This document shows positions 46,601 to 54,599 of a stretch of DNA of 64,000 nucleotides, in pieces. The translations under genes were made by a program, and so were the position numbers. The notes below the pieces were generated by a model, which was not told where the DNA came from, did no database searches, and saw only the letters and a program-made list of their open reading frames with translations. The DNA is taken from contig NZ_JACJHY010000006.1 of NCBI RefSeq assembly GCF_014138625.1, positions 1 through 64,000 on the forward strand. Reading direction: 5' to 3'. Source of the stretch: Aminobacter ciceronei (GTDB lineage: Bacteria > Pseudomonadota > Alphaproteobacteria > Rhizobiales > Rhizobiaceae). The stretch's first letter is position 1; every line of letters begins with the position of its first letter.

Positions 46601-47352
46601 CTCCGGTCCTCAACGTCCAGGGCATGGTCAAGCGTTTCGGCGGCCTGCTTGCCACCGATCACGTCGACCTGACCGTCAAGCCGGGCGAGATCCACGCCCT
46701 GATCGGCCCCAATGGCGCCGGCAAGACGACGCTGATCTCGCAGCTGATGGGCGAGCTCAGGCAGAACGAGGGCACGATCGAGCTCGATGGTGTGCCGATC
46801 ACCACGCTGCCGACTGCCAGGCGCGTGTCGATGGGCCTGGCGCGCACCTTCCAGATCACCTGCCTGCTGCCCGACTACACCGTGCTCGACAATGTCGCCA
46901 TTGCCGTCCAGGTGCGGCAGGGCCACAGCTTCCGCTTCTGGGGCAACGTCCGCCACGAGCACCAGCTCGGTGAAAGCGCCCGCGGCTTCCTCGATGCTGC
47001 CGGTCTTGGCGACCGGGCCGGCGAACTTGTCGCAAACCTGTCGCATGGAGAGCAGAAGCAGCTCGAGCTTGCCGTGGCGCTGGCCACAAAGCCGCGCCTG
47101 TTGCTGCTCGACGAGCCGATGGCAGGCCTTGGCCATGTCGAGAGCCAGCAGATGATCGAGATGCTGCGGGGTCTCAGGAGCCAGGTCTCGATGCTGCTCG
47201 TCGAGCATGACATGGAGGCGGTGTTCGCGCTGGCCGACCGCATCTCGGTGCTGGTCTATGGCCGCATCATCGCCACCGGCACCGTCGACGAAATCAGGGA
47301 CAATCCCGAGGTTCGCACTGCCTATCTGGGGGAGGGAGACGAGTTATGCTGA
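46597..47352 (+). CDS. livG: ABC ATPase LivG
   Basis: ATP-hydrolysing subunit, 251 residues. Walker A GPNGAGKTT (about residues 36-44), Q-loop in ARTFQIT, signature LSHGEQKQLELA, Walker B LLLLDEPMAGLG and H-loop VEHDME. The C-terminal VLVYGRIIATGTVDEIRDNPEVRTAYLGEG is the usual LivG tail. It overlaps livM by 4 and livF by 7 bases. Confidence 0.94.
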   Translation: MTPVLNVQGMVKRFGGLLATDHVDLTVKPGEIHALIGPNGAGKTTLISQLMGELRQNEGTIELDGVPITTLPTARRVSMGLARTFQITCLLPDYTVLDNVAIAVQVRQGHSFRFWGNVRHEHQLGESARGFLDAAGLGDRAGELVANLSHGEQKQLELAVALATKPRLLLLDEPMAGLGHVESQQMIEMLRGLRSQVSMLLVEHDMEAVFALADRISVLVYGRIIATGTVDEIRDNPEVRTAYLGEGDELC

Positions 47353-48047
47353 GCGTCGCCGGACTGCAGTCGGCCTATGGCCGCAGCCAGGTGCTTTTCG
47401 ACGTCGCGCTCGAGATCGGCGATGGCGAGGTGGTGACGCTGCTCGGCCGCAACGGCATGGGCAAGACCACCACCGTCAAGTCGATCATGGGGCTGCTCAA
47501 GCCGCTGTCGGGCGAAGTACGATTCACCGGTCGCGACGTCTGCGGCGCCACGCCCGAGACGGTCGCCCGGCTCGGCGTCGGCCTGGTGCCCGAGGGGCGA
47601 CAGACCTTCTCGACACTGACGGTCCGTGAAAATCTCGTTGCCACCGCCGCCAATCGTCTCGGCCGCAAGGACCCGTGGACGCTGGAACGCGTCTATGCGC
47701 TGTTTCCAAGGCTGAAGGAGCGCGCCGGGCAGGCTGCCGGAACCCTGTCGGGTGGCGAGCAGCAGATGCTTGTCGTCGGCCGCGCGCTGATGACCAATCC
47801 CAAGCTGCTCATCCTCGACGAGGCGACCGAGGGCCTGGCGCCGGTCATCCGTGCCGAAATCTGGGGCTGCATCGAGGCGCTCAAGGCGGAAGGGCAGTCG
47901 ATCCTTTTGATCGACAAGAACCTCAACGTGCTGAAGCGCCTGGCCGACCGCCACTATATCCTCGAAAAGGGCCGCACCGTCTGGTCCGGCACCGGCGAGG
48001 ACCTGACCAACAATGCCGAGCTGGTGCAGAGCTATGTCGGTCTCTGA
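47346..48047 (+). CDS. livF: ABC ATPase LivF
   Basis: Second ATPase, 233 residues. Walker A GRNGMGKTT (about residues 34-42), LivF-typical LVPEGRQTFSTLTVRENL, signature LSGGEQQMLVVGRAL, Walker B LLILDEATEGLAP. In place of the usual H-loop His the sequence reads LLIDKNLNVLKRLADRHYIL: Lys-Asn takes the place of the more common Glu-Gln/His-Asp pattern, a point that could affect hydrolysis but is seen in some LivF proteins. The next gene starts 14 bases before its stop. Confidence 0.93.
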   Translation: MLSVAGLQSAYGRSQVLFDVALEIGDGEVVTLLGRNGMGKTTTVKSIMGLLKPLSGEVRFTGRDVCGATPETVARLGVGLVPEGRQTFSTLTVRENLVATAANRLGRKDPWTLERVYALFPRLKERAGQAAGTLSGGEQQMLVVGRALMTNPKLLILDEATEGLAPVIRAEIWGCIEALKAEGQSILLIDKNLNVLKRLADRHYILEKGRTVWSGTGEDLTNNAELVQSYVGL

Positions 48048-48855
48048 GTCTCGCCGGTTGCGGCTGTGCTTCGTCGGTTGGGGGGCGATCGCCTCGCGGG
48101 TGGGCGAGCTGCTCGCCGAGCGGCAGCCGGCGGGCGTGGAGATCGTGGCGGTTGCCGTGCGCGATCCCCAGCGCCAGCGCACCGCGCTGCCGCAAGGTGC
48201 GCGCCTGATCGGCGGGCCGGACGAGCTCGCCGGGCTCGACGTCGACATGGTGATCGAGGTGGCCGGCCGCCCGGCGGTCGCCATCTGGGGCGAGGCGGCC
48301 TTGCGCCATGCGTCAAGTTTCGTCGTGTCCTCGGCAAGCGCATTCACCGATGACGCGCTGCTTGGCCTTCTCCTGGCTGTCGCCGAGAAAACGGGCAGCC
48401 GCATCGTCGTTCCCTCGGGCGCGCTCGGCGAACTTGGCGCGCTCGCTGCTGCCTCGGCGCTGCCGCTGGACGAGGTCCAGCACACGATCGTCAAGCCGCC
48501 GCTTGCCTGGAAGGGCACCCGGGCCGCCGAGATGATCGACCTGGACAGGCTGGCCAGACGCATCGAGTTCTTTGCCGGCACGGCGCGCCAGGCTGCGGAG
48601 GCATTTCCGCAGAATGCAAACGTCGCCGTCATCTCGGCCTTGTCGGGCATCGGCCTGGACCGTACGCGCGTCGTGCTGGTCGCCGATCCCTCGGCCGCGC
48701 GCAACATCCACGAGATCAGTGCCGCCGGCGCCTTCGGCAAGCTCGATCTGAGACTGGAGAACGAGCCGCTGAGGACCAATCCGAAGTCCTCCGAGATGAC
48801 TGCGCTCAGCCTTGTGCGCCTGATCGAAAACGCGGTTGCGCCGTTGGTGCGCTGA
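48034..48855 (+). CDS. nadX: L-aspartate dehydrogenase-like protein
   Basis: 273-residue NAD(P)-dependent dehydrogenase of the AspDH (DUF108) family. It has an N-terminal Rossmann motif GWGAIASRV (about residues 17-25). The catalytic domain includes FPQNANVAVISALSG and ends IHEISAAGAFGKLDLRLENEPLRTNPKSSEMTALS, which is diagnostic. The classical activity is reversible oxidative deamination of aspartate to iminoaspartate. The genome has nadB close by, so a biosynthetic role is redundant. As the last gene of a catabolic operon it more likely deaminates an aspartate-like or aminomuconate-like intermediate. ATG 48034 overlaps livF by 14 bases. Confidence 0.85.
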   Translation: MSVSESRRLRLCFVGWGAIASRVGELLAERQPAGVEIVAVAVRDPQRQRTALPQGARLIGGPDELAGLDVDMVIEVAGRPAVAIWGEAALRHASSFVVSSASAFTDDALLGLLLAVAEKTGSRIVVPSGALGELGALAAASALPLDEVQHTIVKPPLAWKGTRAAEMIDLDRLARRIEFFAGTARQAAEAFPQNANVAVISALSGIGLDRTRVVLVADPSAARNIHEISAAGAFGKLDLRLENEPLRTNPKSSEMTALSLVRLIENAVAPLVR

Positions 48856-48914
48856 GCGCCAAGCCAGGGTTCTGCCCGCGCGCCGAGGCGACGATTTCCT
48901 CTGCTGGTTGCCTT

Positions 48915-49817
48915 CTACCTGATGATGAGCGTGTTGCGCACCGGGATGGTGTCATCGAACGACATCTGGACGCCGGTGCCGGAGCCCGCATCGACGGCGT
49001 GGACGTGCAGATGCGGTTCGGTGCTGTTGCCGGAATTTCCGACCTGGCCGATCGGAGCGCCGGCAACGACCCTGTCGCCGGCCGCGACCGCAACGCTGCC
49101 CTTGCGCAGATGGGCAAGCTCGACATTGAGATCGCCGCAGGACACCACGACATGGTTGCCGGCGGCATTGTCGCGGTCGGCCGCCGGTGGTGCAAGGTCG
49201 GGCAGCCCGTCCACCGCGGCAAGGATCGTGCCTTCGCACGGGCTGACCACCGTCTTGCCGAAGACGACATAACGCGCGGGATCGTCCGGCAGCAGCCCCG
49301 ACGCCCGGAACCCCAGTGCGTTGACGGCGGTGATGTCGAGGGCATGCCGTTGTGCGGCGTGGTCGCTGTGATGGTTGAGCACGCCGATCGTGCCGCCATG
49401 CGCGACCACGAAGTGCCCGCCCTCGAGCGGAAAAGTGAAGTCGCGCGGATCGTGCAGGCCGACAACACCGATCATGACATTGGCGAGTGCGGCGCCGAAA
49501 ACCACTACCGAGGCCAATGCCGCGATATGCCTGCTGGAGATCGGGGAGCCGTCCGCGGGCAGCCAGGGCTTGCGCAGGTGTCGCCAGGCCGAGACCGCAG
49601 CCACAGTCGCGAACAGGCCGACCAGCGCGATGCGGCTCCACATCCCGGCAATGTCCCATCGCGCCACGATCACGACCAAGGTCACCAGCACAGCACTTTC
49701 AACCAGCACCAGCAGCCAGCCCAGTCGGCTGGGCTCGTCGAGCCGCCACAATCGCCAGCAAAGGGCGAGCGGCACGGCGAGGGAGACGAAGGACATCACG
49801 GCGACGACAGCAAACAT
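48915..49817 (-). CDS. membrane-anchored M23 (LytM)-like protein
   Basis: 300-residue protein with about four hydrophobic segments in the first 120 residues and a LytM-like beta domain from about 130 to 295. The HLHVHAV motif with the second His ligand pair is present. The first ligand motif reads HALD, one residue shorter than the canonical H-x3-D, and the HxH-supporting segments LAHLRKG and GNSGNSTEPHLH are normal. It may bind or cut peptidoglycan, or be inactive. It stands alone, convergent with the aspartate-dehydrogenase-like gene. Confidence 0.75.
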   Translation of the reverse strand: MFAVVAVMSFVSLAVPLALCWRLWRLDEPSRLGWLLVLVESAVLVTLVVIVARWDIAGMWSRIALVGLFATVAAVSAWRHLRKPWLPADGSPISSRHIAALASVVVFGAALANVMIGVVGLHDPRDFTFPLEGGHFVVAHGGTIGVLNHHSDHAAQRHALDITAVNALGFRASGLLPDDPARYVVFGKTVVSPCEGTILAAVDGLPDLAPPAADRDNAAGNHVVVSCGDLNVELAHLRKGSVAVAAGDRVVAGAPIGQVGNSGNSTEPHLHVHAVDAGSGTGVQMSFDDTIPVRNTLIIR

Positions 49818-49935
49818 CGCCTGGAGATAGGAAGCGGGGGCAGCGTTGCGAGGGTGAATTGTGGGCGCGCGATCACGGCAATATGCGCGCTGGTTCCTGG
49901 GTCGCAGCAGTCATCAGGGCTCTGATTCCGCCTTG

Positions 49936-50912
49936 CTACAGGGCAGCGGGTGCTGGAGTTTCGGCAAAGAACGCAACCAGCAGATCGCTGACCTCGCGAG
50001 GCTTGTCCACTGTCAGCGTATGTCCGGCCTGTGCCAGCAGCGAAACTTTGCAGGCTGGAGCATTGGCGCGGATACGCGCCGCTGCTTTGTTGACGTCGTA
50101 GAGCGCATCATCTTGCCCCAGCAGGAACAGGGTTCGCGCCGGCAAACGTTGCAGATCCTCTGCTGACAGCCTTGGCGGCGGCGGTGGGCTCTGCCGCTGC
50201 GACTGCCAGCGCGTGACGAAATCCTGCATGACCAGCCCAGTCGGTTGCGGCGCGTGCGGCGATGAGATCAGGCGATAAAAGCTGCGAATCCTGGAGTCTG
50301 TTGGAGCAATGGTCGCCACAACCGCCCTCAGCATGAAGCTCAAACGCAGCGGCTCGATAGGGGCGGCGCGAGCAATGCCAGTCCTGACACGCGTTCGGGG
50401 TGTTTGAGCGCAAAATCGGCGGCCAACCATGAGCCGAAAGACGCACCCGCCAGCGCCGTTTGTCCAAGACCGATGCCGTCGAGCACTTGCGCCAGCCAGC
50501 GGACATGGCCGCCCGATGCATAGGCTGGTCGCGCGCCTGTGCTCCTGCCGACGTCGCCGATGATGTCGAGAGCATAGACGCGGAACGTCGCAGCGAGCGC
50601 AGTGATGTTGTGAAACCACATCGTCGCGTTGCCACCCCCGCCATGCAGCAGCACCAGCGGAGACGCCGTCGGATTGCCGGAAGCGATGAGATGGGCCTTG
50701 CCGAATTCGGTATCGATGAAACGGCTTTCATAAGATACCGGCCATCGCGCCAGCAGTGCATCATAGTCGTCAAGAACCCTGTCCCTGGCCGCGTCGGATT
50801 TGAAGGGCGACTGAACTGGCATCAGAAATTCTCCCAAAGCTTGCGGCGGCAGCCAAAGCTGCTTCATGCTGTCGAGTTGTTCGAGGGTGTAAAACAGCGT
50901 CAATTTGCTCAT
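49936..50912 (-). pseudogene. frameshifted alpha/beta hydrolase
   Basis: Two reading frames together make one hydrolase of about 325 residues. The first part (50912-50340) has VLLHGGGGNATMW and the nucleophile elbow GASFGSW. The second part (about 50370-49936) has LLGQDDALYD and the catalytic His in QAGHTLTVD. The frames change near 50355-50375, within a GC-rich run, where one base is missing and a stop is read soon after. No other damage is visible, so this is either a recent mutation or a sequencing error. The family resembles CarR/MhpC-type hydrolases of unknown substrate. Confidence 0.75.
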
Positions 50913-51157
50913 ATGGCGCCATCAACATTGCGAGTTCATTGCGGTTCTTGCCTTGCCAACTGCCGATGCACACACCGTGGATTGTGAAATGCACCGTTCC
51001 GCGGACGAGGCGAATGCGCCCGGCCAAAATCAAGGATCTGCAGGGGCTATTGCGAAAGGCTGATCAATCAGACAGGCAGTCGCTTGGCAGACAAAGCCGC
51101 ATTTCGAAGAGATGCGGCCTGCCTTTCCAATGTCGCGTCAACGGCTTTCGCTTCCGG

Positions 51158-51529
51158 CTATGACGCTGCCTTGCCCAGGGCCTTGCGTGCGTCCTCGACC
51201 AGCCAGGCCGGGGCGCTGACGCCGGGCTTTGCGGGCAGGTAGACAAGCTGGATCGGCCCGCCTTCCTCAAGCTCTGCCCATTTGCTGCTGGCCACCGTGG
51301 CCGCCCGGCGATGCTCGACCCCGTCGGCTCCGACATAGGAAAAGGCGATCCGCCGCCCCATTGATCCGGCCTTGCCCGTCCCGGTGCGGAATTTCCTGAC
51401 CACAATGCCTGTCACCGGCAGGCCATGACGCGCCAGCTCGCCAAACTGCATGCCGCGCCACACCAGCGCGCCGACAATGGCAAGCGTGATGATGATGACC
51501 GGCAGGAAGGCATAGAGGAGAAAGCCCAT
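51158..51529 (-). CDS. DUF3592-like membrane protein
   Basis: 123-residue protein with one N-terminal hydrophobic helix (MGFLLYAFLPVIIITLAIVGALVW). A beta-rich domain follows (ARHGLPVTGIVVRKFRTGTG, RRIAFSYVGADGVEHRR, IQLVYLPAKPGVSAP), the pattern of DUF3592 proteins. ATG 51529. It may be anchored in the inner membrane with the domain outside or inside; no function is known. It sits between the broken hydrolase and tRNA-Val. Confidence 0.7.
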   Translation of the reverse strand: MGFLLYAFLPVIIITLAIVGALVWRGMQFGELARHGLPVTGIVVRKFRTGTGKAGSMGRRIAFSYVGADGVEHRRAATVASSKWAELEEGGPIQLVYLPAKPGVSAPAWLVEDARKALGKAAS

Positions 51530-51680
51530 GGCGGCAGTCTAGCGCCGAGTTTGGGGGAGGCAACGTGGAGATGCCGATGTCGCCTGGGCGATGCCATGCC
51601 GGCAGTTGCCGCCTTGTCAGGTCCGGCACTTCGCACATCCAGCCGCGAAGCCAGAAATCATCGCAATATCAGAAGGAAAA

Positions 51681-51756
<76 letters not shown>

Positions 51757-51901
51757 CAACCGGGCGGACCAATAAGCGGTTCGCCTGTGATCCGCAAGTT
51801 CAAATGCATGCCGTTGCGGCAGGTCGAGGCGTCGGAAAGCCCGGTTTTGTGGACATCGAAAAATAGACGACAAAGTTTGTCGATTATCTCTTCGATGTCG
51901 C

Positions 51902-51930
51902 TTGACACTCCCCATCGAACCCCGTAATTC
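51902..51930 (+). promoter_or_regulatory. promoter of tRNA-Asp
   Basis: TTGACA (51902-51907), 17 bases, TAATTC (51925-51930). The -10 is 40 bases before the mature tRNA 5' end. Confidence 0.6.
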
Positions 51931-51969
51931 ACCGCCAACGACGCGGCGCCCAGCGCCAACGTCCAGAGC

Positions 51970-52046
51970 GCGGGTGTAGCTCAGTCGGTTAGAGTGCCGG
52001 CCTGTCACGCCGGAGGTCGCGGGTTCGAGCCCCGTCACTCGCGCCA
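51970..52046 (+). tRNA. tRNA-Asp (anticodon GTC)
   Basis: 77-base cloverleaf with CCA encoded at 52044-52046. Acceptor GCGGGTG pairs with CACTCGC (one G-T). Anticodon arm CCGGC-CTGTCAC-GCCGG gives GTC. T arm GCGGGTTCGAGCCCCGT. It diverges from tRNA-Val, 213 bases away. Confidence 0.95.
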
Positions 52047-52384
52047 GTTTTTCAAAGGCTTAGCCTTTGCCGACTGATCCTCTAGATGAAGGTTTCAATG
52101 CCTTCCCTGAAGGTGCCGGGAACTGAGGATCCATCCCAATCTCCACACATATCCGCGCAGCCGCATGTCGTCGATATGCAACTGCGAATCGCGTCGATGG
52201 AACGGTCCATCGCCGGCGATTCGTGCCGGCAGGAGAATCACCCTGTGGGACTGTTTTTTCGCTCGCGCCTTTTTGCGGAATGATTCTCTACTTCGCGCAG
52301 ATTCGCCGAGCACACGGCACCGGATGCATGAAGCGCGCGACAGGGGGATGCCTGAGCCTGTGGATGACCGGCGGCTGCCTCGGC
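52047..52384. other. gap between tRNA-Asp and the M23 peptidase
   Basis: 338 bases without a gene I can support. The main structure is an imperfect hairpin at 52186-52222: GAATCGC pairs with GCGATTC and CGATGG with CCATCG. No integrase, att-like tRNA duplicate or IS end is seen next to the tRNA. Confidence 0.35.
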
Positions 52385-53680
52385 TCAGAGATACTGGCCG
52401 AGCTTCTTGCCGGTCTTGATGAAGCGCAGCGGGTCGACCGCCTCGCCGTCGCGCCGCACTTCGTAGTGCAGATGCGGGCCTGTCGAGCGGCCGCTGCTGC
52501 CGACCTCGCCGATTTCGTCGCCAACCGCGATCTCCTGGTCGGGGGCGACGAGGATCTTGCTGAGATGGGCGTAGCGTGTGGTGAAGCCGCCGCCATGGTC
52601 GATCTCGACCATGCGGCCGTAGCCGCCGTTCCAGCCCGCCTTGGTGACGATACCTGCGGCCGTGGCGCGCGCGGGCGAGCCGTAGGGGGCGCGGAAGTCC
52701 ATGCCGGAATGGAGGGCGGGCGTGCCGATCAGCGGGTCGGTGCGGACCCCGAAGGTGCTCGAGATCGAGCGGCCGGCGGCCGGATTGGCGAGCGGCAGCT
52801 TGCGTGCTTCCGTCTTGAGGCGGTCCAGCATGTCGAGCGCTGCGTCGAGCTCCTTGACCTTGCTTTCGAAGGCGATTGGGCTGTCGAAGGCCATCGGGTT
52901 GTCGAGTGGCACCAGCGGGCCACCCACGCCCGTTTTGCCGAGTTCCCCCGATTTTTCCGTGGAGACGGGCAGGCCGGCATTCTCCAGTGCGTCGGTGATC
53001 GCACCTGCGGTCTGGTAGGCGTTATCGGCAAGTGCGCCGATGCGCTTTGCCTGATCGTCCTCGATGCTGCGCAGCGACTTGTTGATGGCGACGAACAATT
53101 TGTCGGCCCGGTCGGCCCGGCTTTCGCCATCGGGCTCGGCGGTCCGTGTCGACCAGAACGAGAACGGGCGCACCGCTGCAGTGTCGGCCGCCGCGTAGGC
53201 GAGGGGTTGATCGATCGTGGGCGTGATGTCGGCGCGTTCGTCGGTCTTGCCGGCGGGCGCGGCGTCAGTCACCTCTGAGGCTGCCGCCTTGTCGAGGACC
53301 GGGCCAAGCCTGACATTGCGCTGGCTGAGCTGCGATTGCCGTTCGAGCAGTTCGCTGACCTTGGTTTCCATCAATTGCTGGTCGAGCAACTGGCGGCTGG
53401 TGATGCGGTCGACCTGGGCGCGCAGGGCCGAGATACGGTCTTCGTAAGCGTGCTGCATGCGCGCCTGGCGGGCGGTCGCGGCACCGATCAGGTCGTCGCG
53501 TAGCACGAGATAGGACGTGGCCGTGAGGTAACCAATGGCGATCGCGGCGAGCGCCGAACCGGCTGCTGCGGCCACCCATGGGCGTATTGTGAAGTGCCGG
53601 ATCTCGTTGCCGCGTGCAATGATGACGGTATGGGGCTCTTTGCGCCTGCCGAAAACGGCGGCCTGATTTGCTGCTTTCAC
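52385..53680 (-). CDS. M23 (LytM) family metallopeptidase
   Basis: Envelope protein of 431 residues. One membrane helix near residues 33-58 (VAAAAGSALAAIAIGYL) is followed by a coiled-coil region (about 70-130, ALRAQVDRI...QLLDQQLMETKVSELLERQSQ). The C-terminal LytM domain (about 310-420) has the full zinc motifs HSGMDFRAPYG (H-x3-D) and HLHYEV. It probably cuts peptidoglycan cross-bridges during growth or division. The start is a GTG at 53680. Its order beside bcp is common in Rhizobiales. Confidence 0.9.
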   Translation of the reverse strand: MKAANQAAVFGRRKEPHTVIIARGNEIRHFTIRPWVAAAAGSALAAIAIGYLTATSYLVLRDDLIGAATARQARMQHAYEDRISALRAQVDRITSRQLLDQQLMETKVSELLERQSQLSQRNVRLGPVLDKAAASEVTDAAPAGKTDERADITPTIDQPLAYAAADTAAVRPFSFWSTRTAEPDGESRADRADKLFVAINKSLRSIEDDQAKRIGALADNAYQTAGAITDALENAGLPVSTEKSGELGKTGVGGPLVPLDNPMAFDSPIAFESKVKELDAALDMLDRLKTEARKLPLANPAAGRSISSTFGVRTDPLIGTPALHSGMDFRAPYGSPARATAAGIVTKAGWNGGYGRMVEIDHGGGFTTRYAHLSKILVAPDQEIAVGDEIGEVGSSGRSTGPHLHYEVRRDGEAVDPLRFIKTGKKLGQYL

Positions 53681-53923
53681 CGGACCGAACTCTCATCACC
53701 AACAGCGACGATCCGATTACACATTATTAGGGTTAACAAAGCTTTGCCCGCATCGGCCCGGCGGCCTGCTTCCCGGATGGGCAACGACAAGAAAAACCCG
53801 CCACAAAAAGATATGGCGGGTTCCTGTCTGTCCAAGTCATGCGATGAAAATCTTGCGCCGGATATGATAACGCAACACTATACGCGACCGGACTTTATTT
53901 TGATATTGTCGACTGGTCCCGAT

Positions 53924-54001
53924 CTAACGTAGGAAAAGCCAGAGCAGGATGATGATGGGGATGGGAATGCCAAGCATCCAGAGGATGACGCTGCGGAACA
54001 T
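53924..54001 (-). CDS. 25-residue membrane peptide
   Basis: Short gene encoding a single hydrophobic helix, MFRSVILWMLGIPIP followed by five aliphatic residues and WLFLR. A good ribosome site (GGGAGAAG) lies upstream. It lies between the M23 peptidase and bcp. Similar tiny proteins with an LWxLGxPxPIIIL core are annotated in rhizobia, from memory. Function unknown; likely an inner-membrane micropeptide. Confidence 0.65.
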   Translation of the reverse strand: MFRSVILWMLGIPIPIIILLWLFLR

Positions 54002-54076
54002 CTTTCTTCTCCCGTTGATGGTCGTCTGGATGAGAACGTCGGGAGCGGGCATCGGTTCCGCAGCGGGCGATTTTCG

Positions 54077-54544
54077 CTAGAGCGCCTTCACCGCCTCCAG
54101 CACTTCGGCGGCATGGCCTGATACCTTCACCTTGCGCCAGATCCTCGCGATCTTGCCGTCGGCACCGATCAGGAAGGTTGAGCGTTCGACGCCCATATAC
54201 TTTCGGCCATACATGGATTTTTCGGTCCACACGCCATAGGCCTCGAGCGCCTTTCGCTCTTCGTCGGCAACCAGATCGATGCCAATTTGGTGCTTGGCCT
54301 TGAATTTGTCGTGTTTCTTGGCGCTGTCGGGCGAAACACCGATGACCACCGCGCCAGCCTTTTCGAACTGAGGCTTGAGCTGGGTGAAGTCGATCGCCTG
54401 GGCGGTGCAGCCCGAGGTATCGTCCTTGGGATAGAAATAGAGGACAACAGGTTTGCCGCCGAAGTCGGAAAGCGTCAGAATGCCCCCGCCGTCGCGCGGC
54501 AGCGTGAATTGCGGGGCGGTTTGGCCTGTCTCGAGTTCAGACAT
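54077..54544 (-). CDS. bcp: Bcp-type thiol peroxidase
   Basis: Peroxiredoxin Q reducing peroxides and alkyl hydroperoxides, 155 residues. The peroxidatic cysteine is C46 in TSGCTAQA; the resolving Cys found five residues later in E. coli Bcp is absent (Ile), so it is probably a 1-Cys type or uses another thiol. The VVLYFYPKDDTSGCT, GVSPDS and ERSTFLIGADG motifs are typical. The ATG at 54544 has AAGGG upstream. Cytoplasmic; diverges from the AsmA-like gene. Confidence 0.93.
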   Translation of the reverse strand: MSELETGQTAPQFTLPRDGGGILTLSDFGGKPVVLYFYPKDDTSGCTAQAIDFTQLKPQFEKAGAVVIGVSPDSAKKHDKFKAKHQIGIDLVADEERKALEAYGVWTEKSMYGRKYMGVERSTFLIGADGKIARIWRKVKVSGHAAEVLEAVKAL

Positions 54545-54599
54545 ATCGATACCCTTGTTTGAAGTTACGGGGTGAGCCGGCAAGGATGTCAGGTTAAGA

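Noticed and set aside
51064-51405. Pro-rich and Ala-rich open frames opposite real genes, here and throughout the window
   Set aside because: They are antisense or out-of-frame consequences of high GC content, with no domain signal or ribosome site.
52047-52384. tRNA-associated integration site
   Set aside because: No integrase gene and no partial tRNA copy was seen near the tRNA genes.
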